Assembly: GCA_964554105.1 (NCBI GenBank)
Contig: CAZKNF010000006.1
Span: forward strand, 1 to 64,000
Direction: 5' to 3'
DNA: 64,000 bases
Source: CAZKNF01 sp964554105
GTDB taxonomy: Bacteria; Bacteroidota; Rhodothermia; Rhodothermales; VXPQ01
Below the pieces are notes generated by a model. It searched no databases and was not told the DNA's origin. It saw nothing but the letters and a program-made list of their open reading frames with translations. The translations under genes were made by a program, and so were the position numbers. Below are positions 1 to 8,989 of this stretch, piece after piece (within the stretch, counting starts at the first letter, position 1; each line of letters begins with the position of its first letter).

Positions 1-86
1 AGCGGAAGGCTGACTGGTCTCAAAGTTGATGTACATGCTCACCGAGGCACAACACGTCCGGTTATCTTCCGATTGACGATCCGTTC

Positions 87-1577
87 ATGATCGATGCACT
101 TTCGAATCCGCATGCCGAGCGCCTGAACCGATACCGATCGATCGTTCCGGATTGGACGGCGTTCGTCGAGGCACTGGCCCGACCTCTACCGCTATGCCTC
201 TGGACGAACACGCTGCGAACGACGCCTTCAGCCGTTGCTGCCTGGCTGAAATTCGAAAGCATCAATGCGCAGCCTTTGCCGTGGCTCGATACGGCTTTTA
301 AAGGACACATCTCTGAGAACGCTGGCCGGTCAATTCCGTACGTGGCGGGCCTCTACCATATTCAGGAAGAAGTCTCGATGTTGCCCGCTCTCCTACTGGA
401 TCCGAAGCCCGGAGAGCGGATTCTGGATACGTGCGGCGCTCCCGGCAGCAAATCAGCGCAGATCGCCGTTGCGATGCAAAATCGTGGTACGCTGATCTCA
501 AACGACCGCAGTGCCCTTCGACACCGTGCAACGCGGGGCGTTCTCGATAGGATCGGGGCTGTCAACGCGGCGATCACGGTGCACGATGCAGCTGCCTTTC
601 CGCTTGAATCGAATACGTTCGATCGCGTTCTCGTGGACGTTCCGTGCACCTGTGAGGGCACGTCGCGCAAGAATTACGCAGCTTTTCTAAATGCAGGATC
701 GGATCCCTCGCGGCGATTGGCGAGCACTCAGCTGGCGATACTTCGCCGAGCTATCGCGCTCTGCCGGCCGGGTGGGCGTGTGGTGTACGCGACGTGCACG
801 TATGCACCCGAGGAAAATGAACTCGTCGTCGACGCCGCACTCAAATCCTGCGCCGACGAAATCGATCTACTTCCTGCTCAAGTTGACGGCTTTACGTCGT
901 CGCCTGGAATTACGCAATGGAACGGGGAGATGCTGGACTCACGATTGGAGCGGACACTGCGAGTCTGGCCGCATCAAAATGATACGGGTGGATTTTTCGT
1001 CGCAGTCTTCGAAAAAGCGGGGCGCAAGGGGCCGCCAATAGAAGATGTACACGCCCACGAGGTCTCGTCTGAGTCCCATGTGCATCGGCCGGACGACCTG
1101 CTCGACGCCGATGCGGAATCGAAATGGTTCGATCTGATCCGAAGCCGGTTCGGACTTCCTGGCGATGCATTCGACGAATTGCGTCTCGCCCGAACAAGTA
1201 AGAAGTACGTTTTAGCGATATCGGACGATTTCATATCCCCGGCCTGGCCGGAACCGGTCAGCATCGGCATGCCGCTCGTCCGAACACAACTTCAATATCC
1301 GAAGCTCACGACGGCAGGGGCCATGCTGCTGGGATCACGTGCGGTGAGGAACGTCGTGGAGGCCACGGAGCGACAGGCGAGACGCTATTTGGCACGTGAT
1401 GAGTTCATTCTCACGCCAGATCAACTCGCTGATATAACGGATACCGGCTACGTACTCGTCCGGCACCGGGGCATATCGTTGGGGGTGGCACTCTGCTACC
1501 TGGATGAGCACCGCGTGCTGAGCATGTATCCGAAGGTGTTGAGCCGGGCAGTCACCGGCGCCGCTACTCCAGCCTGA
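87..1577 (+). CDS. RsmF/NOL1-NOP2-Sun family RNA (cytosine-C5) methyltransferase
   Basis: A 496-residue SAM-dependent m5C methyltransferase of the NOL1/NOP2/Sun family. It probably acts on 16S rRNA, like RsmF. The N-terminal half has the SAM-binding stretch ILDTCGAPGSKSAQIA near residues 112-127. It is followed by the family's two cysteine motifs, VPCTCEG near residue 190 (helps product release) and YATCTYAPEEN near residue 235 (catalytic cysteine). The C-terminal ~190 residues form an extra domain like the RNA-binding tail of RsmF, which fits the length better than RsmB. The start at 87 gives a complete N-terminus; anything upstream is cut by the window edge. Its last 14 bases overlap the convergent TonB-like gene. 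The exact target base cannot be read from sequence. Confidence 0.85.
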   Translation: MIDALSNPHAERLNRYRSIVPDWTAFVEALARPLPLCLWTNTLRTTPSAVAAWLKFESINAQPLPWLDTAFKGHISENAGRSIPYVAGLYHIQEEVSMLPALLLDPKPGERILDTCGAPGSKSAQIAVAMQNRGTLISNDRSALRHRATRGVLDRIGAVNAAITVHDAAAFPLESNTFDRVLVDVPCTCEGTSRKNYAAFLNAGSDPSRRLASTQLAILRRAIALCRPGGRVVYATCTYAPEENELVVDAALKSCADEIDLLPAQVDGFTSSPGITQWNGEMLDSRLERTLRVWPHQNDTGGFFVAVFEKAGRKGPPIEDVHAHEVSSESHVHRPDDLLDADAESKWFDLIRSRFGLPGDAFDELRLARTSKKYVLAISDDFISPAWPEPVSIGMPLVRTQLQYPKLTTAGAMLLGSRAVRNVVEATERQARRYLARDEFILTPDQLADITDTGYVLVRHRGISLGVALCYLDEHRVLSMYPKVLSRAVTGAATPA

Positions 1578-2316
1578 AGTGAAAAGTGACGACGCCCGTC
1601 TGTGCTTCCTGAGGTGCGTTTGGCGGAAGCGGGTTGAACCTCCAGCGCGCCAGCGCATCCATGACGGACTGCTCCAGAGCCGGATTACCCTTGAGCAGAG
1701 GGAGGCGCTGCACGATTCGTCCCTGCGGATTGACGGTGATTTGCACGCGGATCGTGGCGTTCACCTTTTCTCGATAGGTTGGAAGCGGCGAAACCAGTGC
1801 ATTTCGATCCAGTCCTTCGATCTGGAACGGCGCCGACAGCTCTTCCTCGGCTCCATCGCCGTCCTCCCCGCCTTCCGCGCCCACATCGCCGTCCGTCGCT
1901 CCGCTGCCGAGCGGTCTGATCGGCTGCGATGCGTCATCCTCCTCCTCGCGAACGTCTTCCGGATTATTCTGACGCTCTGGAGAGATTGTCTCCGCATCCG
2001 GCGACGCGACCACATCTTCATCGACGATCTCTTCGGGCTGATCTGGCAGGTCGACAGGCCTTGCCTCTTCAGGTGGAGCTGCCACTTCGGGCTGCGGCTC
2101 TTCCAACTCTTCGGTAGGACGCTCGTCGGCGGCCTCCGGATTTTCGATCGGTGCCTGCTGTACAGGCCGCCCCTCTGCAAAGGGCCCGAGCTCCACTTCG
2201 ACGAAGCCGAGCTGCTCCATTTCGGGCGTGGCCGCCGTCAGAAATGTCATCAGAAATAGGAGCAGCGCGTGTGCCGCGATGCTCACGCTCAATCCGATCC
2301 AGTCGTTTTTCGTCAT
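1564..2316 (-). CDS. TonB-family energy transducer protein
   Basis: A 250-residue protein with the TonB layout. There is a short cytoplasmic N-terminus, one membrane helix (about residues 8-28, beginning IGLSVSIAAHALLLF), a long periplasmic linker and a C-terminal TonB domain (about residues 175-250). The domain carries the typical run of 'VQITVNPQGRIVQ' followed by 'ALARWRFNPLPPNA'. TonB proteins couple ExbB/ExbD proton flow to outer-membrane receptors; no exbB or exbD is in this window. The linker is unusually acidic (Glu/Asp-rich with some Pro) rather than a Pro-Lys/Pro-Glu repeat. The 3' end overlaps the convergent methyltransferase gene by 14 bases. It could instead serve a specialised transport task; the class is secure, the partner is not. 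Confidence 0.85.
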   Translation of the reverse strand: MTKNDWIGLSVSIAAHALLLFLMTFLTAATPEMEQLGFVEVELGPFAEGRPVQQAPIENPEAADERPTEELEEPQPEVAAPPEEARPVDLPDQPEEIVDEDVVASPDAETISPERQNNPEDVREEEDDASQPIRPLGSGATDGDVGAEGGEDGDGAEEELSAPFQIEGLDRNALVSPLPTYREKVNATIRVQITVNPQGRIVQRLPLLKGNPALEQSVMDALARWRFNPLPPNAPQEAQTGVVTFHFRLE

Positions 2317-2390
2317 CTATCAGCTGCCGCGTTACAGGGTCGTCGTAATTATGGTACATAAATTCAATCGATGCGTCCATGATCCCTTCA

Positions 2391-3446
2391 TCAGGTGCTC
2401 GATTTCTCGAAGAGCGACACTAAACTCTCCTGATATGGCGGTTCGATTACCCCCCGGTCGGTGATGATCGCCGTGACCAGTCCGGCCGGAGTGATGTCGA
2501 ATGCCGGATTGTACACTTTTACTCCATGCGGGGCGGTCTGCCGCCCGAATCCGTGTGTGACCTCGTCCGCCTCGCGCTCCTCAATCATGATATCCTTCCC
2601 CGCTGCTGTTTGGAGATCGATCGTCGAAGCGGGTGCCGATACGTAGAACGGTATTTCGTGGGCTCTCGCAAGCACGGCCAGCGCGTACGTCCCGATCTTG
2701 TTGGCCACATCACCATTGGCGGCAATGCGGTCGGCCCCTACCATCACCGCGTCAATGCGTCCCTCGCTCATCACGTGTGCGGCCACTGAATCGGTAATGA
2801 GCGTGGCCGGCACGCCGGACTTCGCGAGCTCCCATGCAGTGATGCGGCTCCCCTGCAACAGCGGCCGGGTCTCATCCACGAAGGCATGAATATCGATGCC
2901 TCTCTCACGTCCCAGAATGAGCGGTGCGAGCGCCGTACCGTAGCCGGACGTTGCCACGCCTCCGGTGTGGCAGTGCGTCAGCACGGTCATGCCACCGGCC
3001 AGCAGCGAGAGGCCATGCTCGCCCAGCCTCCTCCCTGCCTCCAGGTCTTCCTGGAATATGTCGTTCGCTTCATCAAGGAGGGTGTCCATCAACGCTCGAG
3101 CCTCCGGCCTGCGTGGCTCGCACTGTGCATCGACCACCTGTCGCATTCGATTCAGCGCGTGAAACAGGTTCACGGCCGTAGGACGCGTCGTTTTCAAGAG
3201 GTCGATGGCCTGCATTGCCTCGGAACACGCATCAACATCGTTTGCAACGTCGCGAAGGGCCAGAACCACGCCATACGCCGCCGCGATGCCGATAGCCGGA
3301 GCGCCGCGAACCCGAAGCTGACTGATGGCCTCCGCCATCTCATCGGGCGTCCGGATATCGAGCCATGTTTCAGAGGCGGGCAACAGGGTCTGGTCGAGAA
3401 GATCCACACGCCTTTCCGAGTCGATCCAACGAAGCGGTGGGATCAT
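2391..3446 (-). CDS. mtnA: S-methyl-5-thioribose-1-phosphate isomerase
   Basis: MtnA converts 5-methylthioribose-1-phosphate to 5-methylthioribulose-1-phosphate in recycling of methylthioadenosine. The start at 3446 (MIPPLRWIDSERRV) matches the family N-terminus and gives 351 residues; the longer frame to 3497 adds 17 atypical residues. Diagnostic parts are 'LRVRGAPAIGIAAAYG' near residues 44-59, the catalytic cysteine in VLTHCHTGG (Cys159), the catalytic aspartate in VGADRIAANGD (Asp239) and NKIGTYALA just after. It is transcribed away from the ebo operon. No mtnB, mtnC, mtnD or mtnP is visible in the window. A RubisCO-like protein and a cupin at 49.6-51.3 kb offer the other known fate of its product. 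Confidence 0.93.
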   Translation of the reverse strand: MIPPLRWIDSERRVDLLDQTLLPASETWLDIRTPDEMAEAISQLRVRGAPAIGIAAAYGVVLALRDVANDVDACSEAMQAIDLLKTTRPTAVNLFHALNRMRQVVDAQCEPRRPEARALMDTLLDEANDIFQEDLEAGRRLGEHGLSLLAGGMTVLTHCHTGGVATSGYGTALAPLILGRERGIDIHAFVDETRPLLQGSRITAWELAKSGVPATLITDSVAAHVMSEGRIDAVMVGADRIAANGDVANKIGTYALAVLARAHEIPFYVSAPASTIDLQTAAGKDIMIEEREADEVTHGFGRQTAPHGVKVYNPAFDITPAGLVTAIITDRGVIEPPYQESLVSLFEKSST

Positions 3447-3534
3447 TACATTCGAGGGCCGATAGTTAATAGAGGAGAGACAATCGTCCGTAGCCACAGA
3501 TGCGACACCAGAGTTCGTGTAACGCAGAAATCAT

Positions 3535-4443
3535 ATGACTGCTCCACAGCACATTGCCGATATCGAGAAAGTCTCCGATCTCTTGAGCAGGTGGATAACT
3601 ACACATGGAGCCGACAAAGACGTCTCGTGGCTGTTCGGGCGCCGTGAGGAGATCCGACAGGGCGCGCCGGAATGGAAGTTCTTCACTGCCTTCAGCGCCG
3701 TCCCGCGGTACCTCGGCAAGGCTGATCTGAGCCTCTCGTCTGAGGATCTCGCCGAGGCTCGCGACGCGCGCAGCAAATGGAATCCTTCCCGATGGAGCAT
3801 CGACCAGGCCGCACGGACGTACCTGGTCCTCGCGCTGCCGAGTGAATCTCCGGATTCATTGGTGTCGACCCTCGACAGGGTGTATAGCACGGCCGATGTG
3901 GGCGAATCGGTGGCCCTATATCAGAGCCTGCCACTCGTGCCGCATCCCGATCGCTTTACGGGCCGGGCGGCCGAAGGCATTCGCAGCAACATGACGTCCG
4001 TTTTCAACGCCGTCGCGCTCGACAATCCATATCCAGCCGAATACTTGGACGAGGGTGCATGGAATCAGATGGTCCTGAAGGCATTGTTCATCGGCGCCCC
4101 GGTTCATCGGATCATAGGAATCGACGAACGCGCGAACGCGGATCTGGCGCGCATGCTGGTCGACTACGCCCGTGAACGCAGAGCCGCCGCGCGGTCCGTT
4201 CCGCCGGAAGTATGGCGGCCCGTCGCGCCGTTCGTCGACGACGCCGTCATCGACGACATAGCCGCCGCGCTGTCGGCCGATGATGAAGATGAACGGCGTG
4301 CGGCAGCGCTCGCACTGCATGCTTCCCCGTCGGACTCAGCTCGCCGCCTTCTCGAGACCGAGCCGGATCTATTGTCCCGCATCGAAAGGGACGATCTGAC
4401 GTGGTCTACGTTGGCCAGAGACGACGTCACGACTGACAAATAG
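3535..4443 (+). CDS. eboA: EboA domain protein, first gene of the ebo cluster
   Basis: A soluble, 302-residue alpha-helical protein with no signal peptide. The stretch 'NPYPAEYLDEGAWNQMVLKA' (about residues 163-182), followed by 'LFIGAPVHRI', is the hallmark of EboA proteins. The biochemical role of EboA is not known. In cyanobacteria the whole eboABCDEF set is needed to move the scytonemin monomer precursor to the periplasm (established for Nostoc). The gene heads a tightly packed, same-strand series with eboB-eboF, and the 46-base gap to eboB supports one transcript. The C-terminus (residues ~235-300) resembles helical-repeat packing. Identification rests on the motif and on the order of the five genes that follow. 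Confidence 0.88.
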   Translation: MTAPQHIADIEKVSDLLSRWITTHGADKDVSWLFGRREEIRQGAPEWKFFTAFSAVPRYLGKADLSLSSEDLAEARDARSKWNPSRWSIDQAARTYLVLALPSESPDSLVSTLDRVYSTADVGESVALYQSLPLVPHPDRFTGRAAEGIRSNMTSVFNAVALDNPYPAEYLDEGAWNQMVLKALFIGAPVHRIIGIDERANADLARMLVDYARERRAAARSVPPEVWRPVAPFVDDAVIDDIAAALSADDEDERRAAALALHASPSDSARRLLETEPDLLSRIERDDLTWSTLARDDVTTDK

Positions 4444-4489
4444 CCGCTCACTCCTCGCACCACTTCGAGCAGATTACCCAAAGTTAGCT

Positions 4490-5425
4490 ATGCTTGCGGA
4501 CTCCCTTCTCTTCATTGATCCCCACGTCCACATGATCTCCCGCACCACGGACGATTATGAAAAGATGCGCGACGCTGGAATCGTCGCCGTTATCGAGCCG
4601 GCATTCTGGCTTGGACAGCCGCGGACCACGCTTGGCTCGTTCAAAGATTATTTTTCCATGATCGTAGGATGGGAGCGATTTCGGGCCGGGCAGTTCGGGA
4701 TCCGTCATTATTGTACGATCGGCCTTAATGCCAAAGAGGCCAACAACGAGCCGCTGGCAGATGAAGTAATGGAATTGCTCCCACTCTACGCGATGAAGGA
4801 AGGCGTCGTCGCCATCGGCGAGATCGGCTATGACGACATGACGGATGCTGAGGAGAAGTACTTCGGAATGCAGCTTGACCTGGCGAAGGAGCTGGATACG
4901 CTTGTGCTCATCCACACGCCCCATCGCAACAAGAAGGCAGGAACCACCCGCAGTATGGATGTTTGCGATGAACGAGGTCTCGACCCTATGCGGGTAATCG
5001 TCGACCACAACAATGAAGAAACGGTCAAGGAAGTACTCGATCGCGGATTTTGGGCTGCCTTCACCATTTACCCACACACGAAAATGGGCAACGAGCGAAT
5101 GGTAGAGATCGTGCGACGCTACGGCACAGACCGCATCATCGTCGACAGCGCTGCCGATTGGGGCATCAGTGACCCGCTGGCGGTTCCGAAGACGGCGCGA
5201 CTCATGATCGAGCGAGGCATACCCCGTGAAGACGTCGTCGCCGTCACCTACAGGAACGCACTGGAAGCTTATTCGCAGAGCGGCCAGATGGCCGAACGGG
5301 ATTGGATGGATCCGGCTTCCATCGATCAAAGACAGCTGTACAGCGGCAATTCCATTCTGCGCGGTGGCCAGGCACCGGTGGTCGAAGCCGAAGCTTCGAG
5401 CGAAGACAATCTCATCATCGAATGA
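4490..5425 (+). CDS. eboB: EboB, TatD-like metal-dependent hydrolase
   Basis: A 311-residue TIM-barrel hydrolase related to TatD deoxyribonucleases and amidohydrolases. Metal-binding positions are visible: the HxH in DPHVH (His12, His14), the Glu in GEIGYD, the His in LIHTPHR, and the late Asp in IIVDSAADWG. This protein is the TatD-like partner found second in ebo clusters. Its substrate is unknown; a nuclease role should not be assumed. The stop overlaps the eboC start as ATGA (5422-5425), so the two are probably translationally coupled. The gene sits 46 bases after eboA. Confidence 0.88.
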   Translation: MLADSLLFIDPHVHMISRTTDDYEKMRDAGIVAVIEPAFWLGQPRTTLGSFKDYFSMIVGWERFRAGQFGIRHYCTIGLNAKEANNEPLADEVMELLPLYAMKEGVVAIGEIGYDDMTDAEEKYFGMQLDLAKELDTLVLIHTPHRNKKAGTTRSMDVCDERGLDPMRVIVDHNNEETVKEVLDRGFWAAFTIYPHTKMGNERMVEIVRRYGTDRIIVDSAADWGISDPLAVPKTARLMIERGIPREDVVAVTYRNALEAYSQSGQMAERDWMDPASIDQRQLYSGNSILRGGQAPVVEAEASSEDNLIIE

Positions 5426-6351
5426 TTTCTCGCCTTCGGGCTTACCTCGAACTGGCTCGCCCGGCCAACGTCATCACCGCGTTTGCGGATATTCTGGCCG
5501 GCTTATCAGCGGTATGGTCGCTGAGCCTTTCCACGCGTATGGGCGGCGACCTCGCCGTATCCATCGTGCCGGAAACGCTGGGTGTGCAGACGGTCTTCAC
5601 TCTTCTTGCAGCCACGGCGGGGCTCTACGCCGGCGGCGTCGTTCTGAACGATTTTTTCGACGCAGATCTCGATGCAGTCGAACGACCCGAGCGTCCGATC
5701 CCGAGTGGGCGCGTGTCGAAGATAGGTGCGGCGGTCTTTGGCACCGTGTTGCTCCTAACCGGCATCGTGCTGGCGTCGTTCGTCTCGTTGTGGTCGTTTC
5801 TGGTGGCGACGGCCGTCGCCCTGCTGGTGGTTATTTACGATGCCGCTGGTAAGCGCCACGGGGTTTGGGGTCCGATTAACATGGGCCTGTGCCGCGGCGG
5901 CAATCTGCTGCTGGGCGTGAGCGCCTTGCCGGCCATGCTTGCGGAGCTATGGTTTCTGGCGCTGCTGCCGGTCGTCTACATCGGGGCCGTAACGGCCGTA
6001 AGCAGGGGCGAGGTTCACGGTGGAAGCGCCTCCACGGGCATTCTCGCCATTGCGCTCGCGGGAGGGGTAGCCGCGGCGCTTCTTCTCCTCGGGATTCGAA
6101 TCGGCTACCGCAGCGTACAGGCTTTGCCGTTTGTCGTCCTATTTATCGCCCTCATTTTTCCCGCCTTCATCCAGGCCGCAAAGCGACCGTCTCCGGAACA
6201 CATTCGGCGCGCCGTCAAGCGCGGCGTGCTGTCACTGGTGGTGATGGACGCCTCGCTCGCAGCTGGATTTGCGGGATGGCCTGTTGGATTGGCCGTGCTC
6301 GCCCTGCTTCCGATCTCCATGGGATTAGCCCGACTTTTTCCCGTGACCTGA
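5422..6351 (+). CDS. eboC: EboC, UbiA-family prenyltransferase
   Basis: A polytopic membrane protein of 309 residues. The start at 5422 (MISRLRAYLELARPANV) is chosen because it overlaps the eboB stop as ATGA and begins with the family's N-terminal 'LARPAN' helix; the open frame extends further upstream but only as a shadow of eboB. The first Asp-rich motif of UbiA enzymes is present as NDFFDADLDAVERPERPIPS. The second is YDAAGKRHGVWGPINMG, followed by CRGGNLLLG. UbiA proteins transfer prenyl chains to aromatic or sugar acceptors in the membrane; the acceptor here is unknown. It is the only membrane protein of the cluster and so the likely site of its membrane step. Confidence 0.9.
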   Translation: MISRLRAYLELARPANVITAFADILAGLSAVWSLSLSTRMGGDLAVSIVPETLGVQTVFTLLAATAGLYAGGVVLNDFFDADLDAVERPERPIPSGRVSKIGAAVFGTVLLLTGIVLASFVSLWSFLVATAVALLVVIYDAAGKRHGVWGPINMGLCRGGNLLLGVSALPAMLAELWFLALLPVVYIGAVTAVSRGEVHGGSASTGILAIALAGGVAAALLLLGIRIGYRSVQALPFVVLFIALIFPAFIQAAKRPSPEHIRRAVKRGVLSLVVMDASLAAGFAGWPVGLAVLALLPISMGLARLFPVT

Positions 6352-6477
6352 CCTTGCGCCCGCAGTTTATGGCATTCTGGCCAGCCGATGCGATCTTTTT
6401 CGACGTGATGCGGTTAGAAATGCGCCACCAGAGTGCGGCTCCTACAGCCGCCGTCTCGAAGGAAGTAGACCGTATAA

Positions 6478-7662
6478 ATGCAGACCATCCACCAGGAACT
6501 GAACGTCGGATTCCGTTACGACGTGCACTTCACCGAGGGAGTTTTCGACGTTGAAAACAATCTGCTCTCGGAAATTATCGAACGGGCCGAGGATCCCTTT
6601 CCGAGGCGCGTCCTGGCGGTCGTCGACCAGGGCCTTCTCGATCACTATCCGATACTCCTGAAGAATATTCTTCGCTACCTGAACGAGCAGCGGACCCTCC
6701 AAAGTGCGGGAGCACCGATTGTGGTGCCGGGTGGCGAGGCCGCCAAGAACGATCCCGACGTGGTCGAGCGCATCCACAGGGCGATGCACGAGAGCGGCCT
6801 GTGCCGTCACTCGTATGTGCTCGCAGTCGGCGGCGGATCGGTTTTAGACGTGGCCGGCTACGCGGCCGCTACGGCTCATCGTGGAATTCGACTGATCCGC
6901 ATCCCGACGACGGTGCTCAGCCAGAATGACTCGGCTGTCGGCGTGAAGAATGGAATTAATTTATACGATACCAAGAATTTTCTGGGGACGTTTGCTCCAC
7001 CGTACGCGGTGATAAACGACTCTTCGTTTCTAAAAACCCTTGATGATCGTGATTGGCGTGCCGGAATCGCGGAGGCGATCAAGGTCGCCCTCGTAAAGGA
7101 TGCTGATTTTTTCAAGGAGTTGGAAGAGAACGTGCAGAACCTCGCTCCTCCCGTACGGGGACGGGAAGCCATGGAGTCGCTCATCTACCGTTGCGCACGG
7201 TTGCACCTCGATCATATCGCGACCGGAGGTGATCCATTCGAGATGGGTTCATCGCGCCCGCTCGATTTCGGGCACTGGTCCGCTCACCAGCTCGAGCAAT
7301 CAACGAACTTCGAGCTGCGTCACGGCGAAGCGGTCGCCATCGGCATCGCACTGGATGCCACATACTCGTATCTGAAGGGTATGCTCGACAAGGCAGACTG
7401 GCTTCGCATTCTCGGGCTCTTCAACCGCCTCGGATTGGATCTCTACGTACCTGAGCTGGAGCATCATCTAAGTGAGCCCGATCATCCGGGGTGCATTTTT
7501 CGCGGTCTCGAGGCATTTCGCGAACATCTCGGCGGCGAACTGACGATAATGCTTCTCGAAGGCATCGGCAACGGCATCGAAGTCCACGACGTAGATTTTA
7601 GTACATATCGAGACGCGATTGCAAAACTGCGCGCCGCTCGCGCCGTCGCGGAGAATGTTTGA
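6478..7662 (+). CDS. eboD: EboD, 3-dehydroquinate synthase-like enzyme
   Basis: A 394-residue sugar-phosphate cyclase of the dehydroquinate-synthase fold. NAD-binding and active-site parts are intact: 'VGGGSVLDVAGYAAATAHRG', 'RIPTTVLSQNDSAVGVKNGIN', and zinc ligands in IAEAIK (Glu), DFGHWSAHQLE (His) and RHGEAVAIG (His). In ebo clusters this replaces no shikimate gene; the true product is not established. The N-terminus begins MQTIHQELNVGF, with an AAGGAAG-like ribosome site about ten bases upstream. The frame ends just before the 100-N scaffold gap, so the gene itself is complete. The 126 bases before it hold nothing I recognise. Confidence 0.9.
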   Translation: MQTIHQELNVGFRYDVHFTEGVFDVENNLLSEIIERAEDPFPRRVLAVVDQGLLDHYPILLKNILRYLNEQRTLQSAGAPIVVPGGEAAKNDPDVVERIHRAMHESGLCRHSYVLAVGGGSVLDVAGYAAATAHRGIRLIRIPTTVLSQNDSAVGVKNGINLYDTKNFLGTFAPPYAVINDSSFLKTLDDRDWRAGIAEAIKVALVKDADFFKELEENVQNLAPPVRGREAMESLIYRCARLHLDHIATGGDPFEMGSSRPLDFGHWSAHQLEQSTNFELRHGEAVAIGIALDATYSYLKGMLDKADWLRILGLFNRLGLDLYVPELEHHLSEPDHPGCIFRGLEAFREHLGGELTIMLLEGIGNGIEVHDVDFSTYRDAIAKLRAARAVAENV

Positions 7663-7787
7663 GATCGGCAGANNNNNNNNNNNNNNNNNNNNNNNNNNNN
7701 NNNNNNNNNNNNNNNNNNNNNNNNNNNNNNNNNNNNNNNNNNNNNNNNNNNNNNNNNNNNNNNNNNNNNNNNTTTGAGATCGGCAGA
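7658..7787. repeat. 15-base direct repeat flanking the assembly gap
   Basis: The 15 bases TTTGAGATCGGCAGA occur at 7658-7672, directly left of the N run, and again at 7773-7787, directly right of it. This is what two overlapping contigs look like when a scaffolder failed to merge them. The repeat is therefore probably one genomic copy, not a biological duplication. Confidence 0.85.
7673..7772. other. Assembly gap (100 N), probably of zero true length
   Basis: Exactly 100 N, the conventional placeholder for a gap of unknown size, lies between eboD and eboE. The two ends share a 15-base overlap. Merging them would leave 21 bases between the eboD stop and the eboE start, in keeping with the tight spacing of the rest of the operon. 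No gene needs to be missing here. Confidence 0.9.
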
Positions 7788-7798
7788 CCACTGAATTC

Positions 7799-8977
7799 AT
7801 GCGAGTAGGACCCGACGATTTCATTCATCTCACCTATTGCACGAACATTCATCCGGGCGAGAGTTTGCCCGAGGTAGAGGCCAATCTTCGACAATACACA
7901 CTCAGGCTGAAGCAGCGCCTGTCGCCGGATGCGCCTTTCGGCGTTGGTCTCCGCCTCTCAAACGAGGCCGCCCGTGAACTGCTCGTCGGAGATCGGCTCG
8001 CCAGCCTGAAGACCTGGCTGGACGAGAACGGTCTGTATGTGTATACGCTGAACGGCTTTCCCTACGGCGGCTTTCATCGGCAGATTGTGAAGCAGCACGT
8101 CTACGAGCCGGACTGGCGCACACAGGAGCGTGTCGATTACACGCTATGTCTTGTCGAAATTCTTGCCGCACTCCTGCCACCGGACATCGAAGGCAGCATT
8201 TCGACGTCTCCGATCTCATACAAGCCGTGGCTCACCGGAGATGAGACCAAGGAGGCCCTGCGGACCGGCGCGAAGAATCTGTCGTCCGTTGCATCCGAGC
8301 TCCACGATCTGCATGAGCGGACGAATAAGCTCATCCATATCGGTATCGAACCTGAACCAGACTGCCTGATCGAGAACACAGACGAGACGGTGGATTTTTT
8401 TGAGACGTATCTTCTGGCGAAGTCAACGCCCCTACCTTCGGACCTCGTCCGGCAACATATCCGCGTCTGTTACGATACCTGCCACTTCGCCGTCGAATTC
8501 GAGAATCCTGCAGACGCTCTCGCCCGGTTTGATTCAGCAGGCATCCTCCTGAGCAAGGTGCAGATCAGCTCAGCACTTAGAATTCTCCTCAATCACGATC
8601 ACCAGGCGGTTGCGGCCGCCCTGCAGCCGTTCTCCGAATCGACGTACCTTCATCAGGTCATCGGCCGTGATGCAGAGGGCAGGAGTCATCATTACTCGGA
8701 TTTGCCGATGGCGCTCCCCCATCTTAAAGCTCACGCGTCCTCAGAGTGGAGGATACATTATCACGTACCGATCTTTGTGGATGCGTATAGCCGACTGACG
8801 TCGACGCAAGCCGATATCATCGACACACTCGAGGTGATCCTTCGCGACCGCAGCTGCGCTCATCTAGAGATCGAAACGTACACCTGGGATGTACTTCCTG
8901 CCGAGTTAAAGAGCGATGTCGTTACGTCGATCGAGCGAGAGTACGACTGGTTGCTGGGCGAGATCAGAGATCACTGA
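7799..8977 (+). CDS. eboE: EboE, sugar-phosphate isomerase/epimerase-like TIM barrel
   Basis: A 392-residue soluble protein of the xylose-isomerase-like TIM-barrel superfamily. The N-terminus MRVGPDDFIHLTYCTNIHPGES and the 'NGFPYGGFHRQIVKQHVYEPDW' region (about residues 83-104) are typical of EboE. Likely metal-site residues are in 'IGIEPEPDC' (Glu), CYDTCHFAVEFE (Asp, His) and 'HYHVPIF' (His). The C-terminal 'HLEIETYTWDVLP' provides a late Glu. The reaction is not known. The gene follows eboD across the scaffold gap and is only 12 bases from eboF, so it belongs to the same operon. It should not be annotated as a plain xylose isomerase. Confidence 0.88.
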   Translation: MRVGPDDFIHLTYCTNIHPGESLPEVEANLRQYTLRLKQRLSPDAPFGVGLRLSNEAARELLVGDRLASLKTWLDENGLYVYTLNGFPYGGFHRQIVKQHVYEPDWRTQERVDYTLCLVEILAALLPPDIEGSISTSPISYKPWLTGDETKEALRTGAKNLSSVASELHDLHERTNKLIHIGIEPEPDCLIENTDETVDFFETYLLAKSTPLPSDLVRQHIRVCYDTCHFAVEFENPADALARFDSAGILLSKVQISSALRILLNHDHQAVAAALQPFSESTYLHQVIGRDAEGRSHHYSDLPMALPHLKAHASSEWRIHYHVPIFVDAYSRLTSTQADIIDTLEVILRDRSCAHLEIETYTWDVLPAELKSDVVTSIEREYDWLLGEIRDH

Positions 8978-8989
8978 TTAGGCTAACTC

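Noticed and set aside
7658..7787. Direct repeat around the N run as a target-site duplication of a mobile element
   Set aside because: The placeholder has the standard length of 100 and the 15-base identity is at the contig ends, so a missed overlap is the simpler reading.
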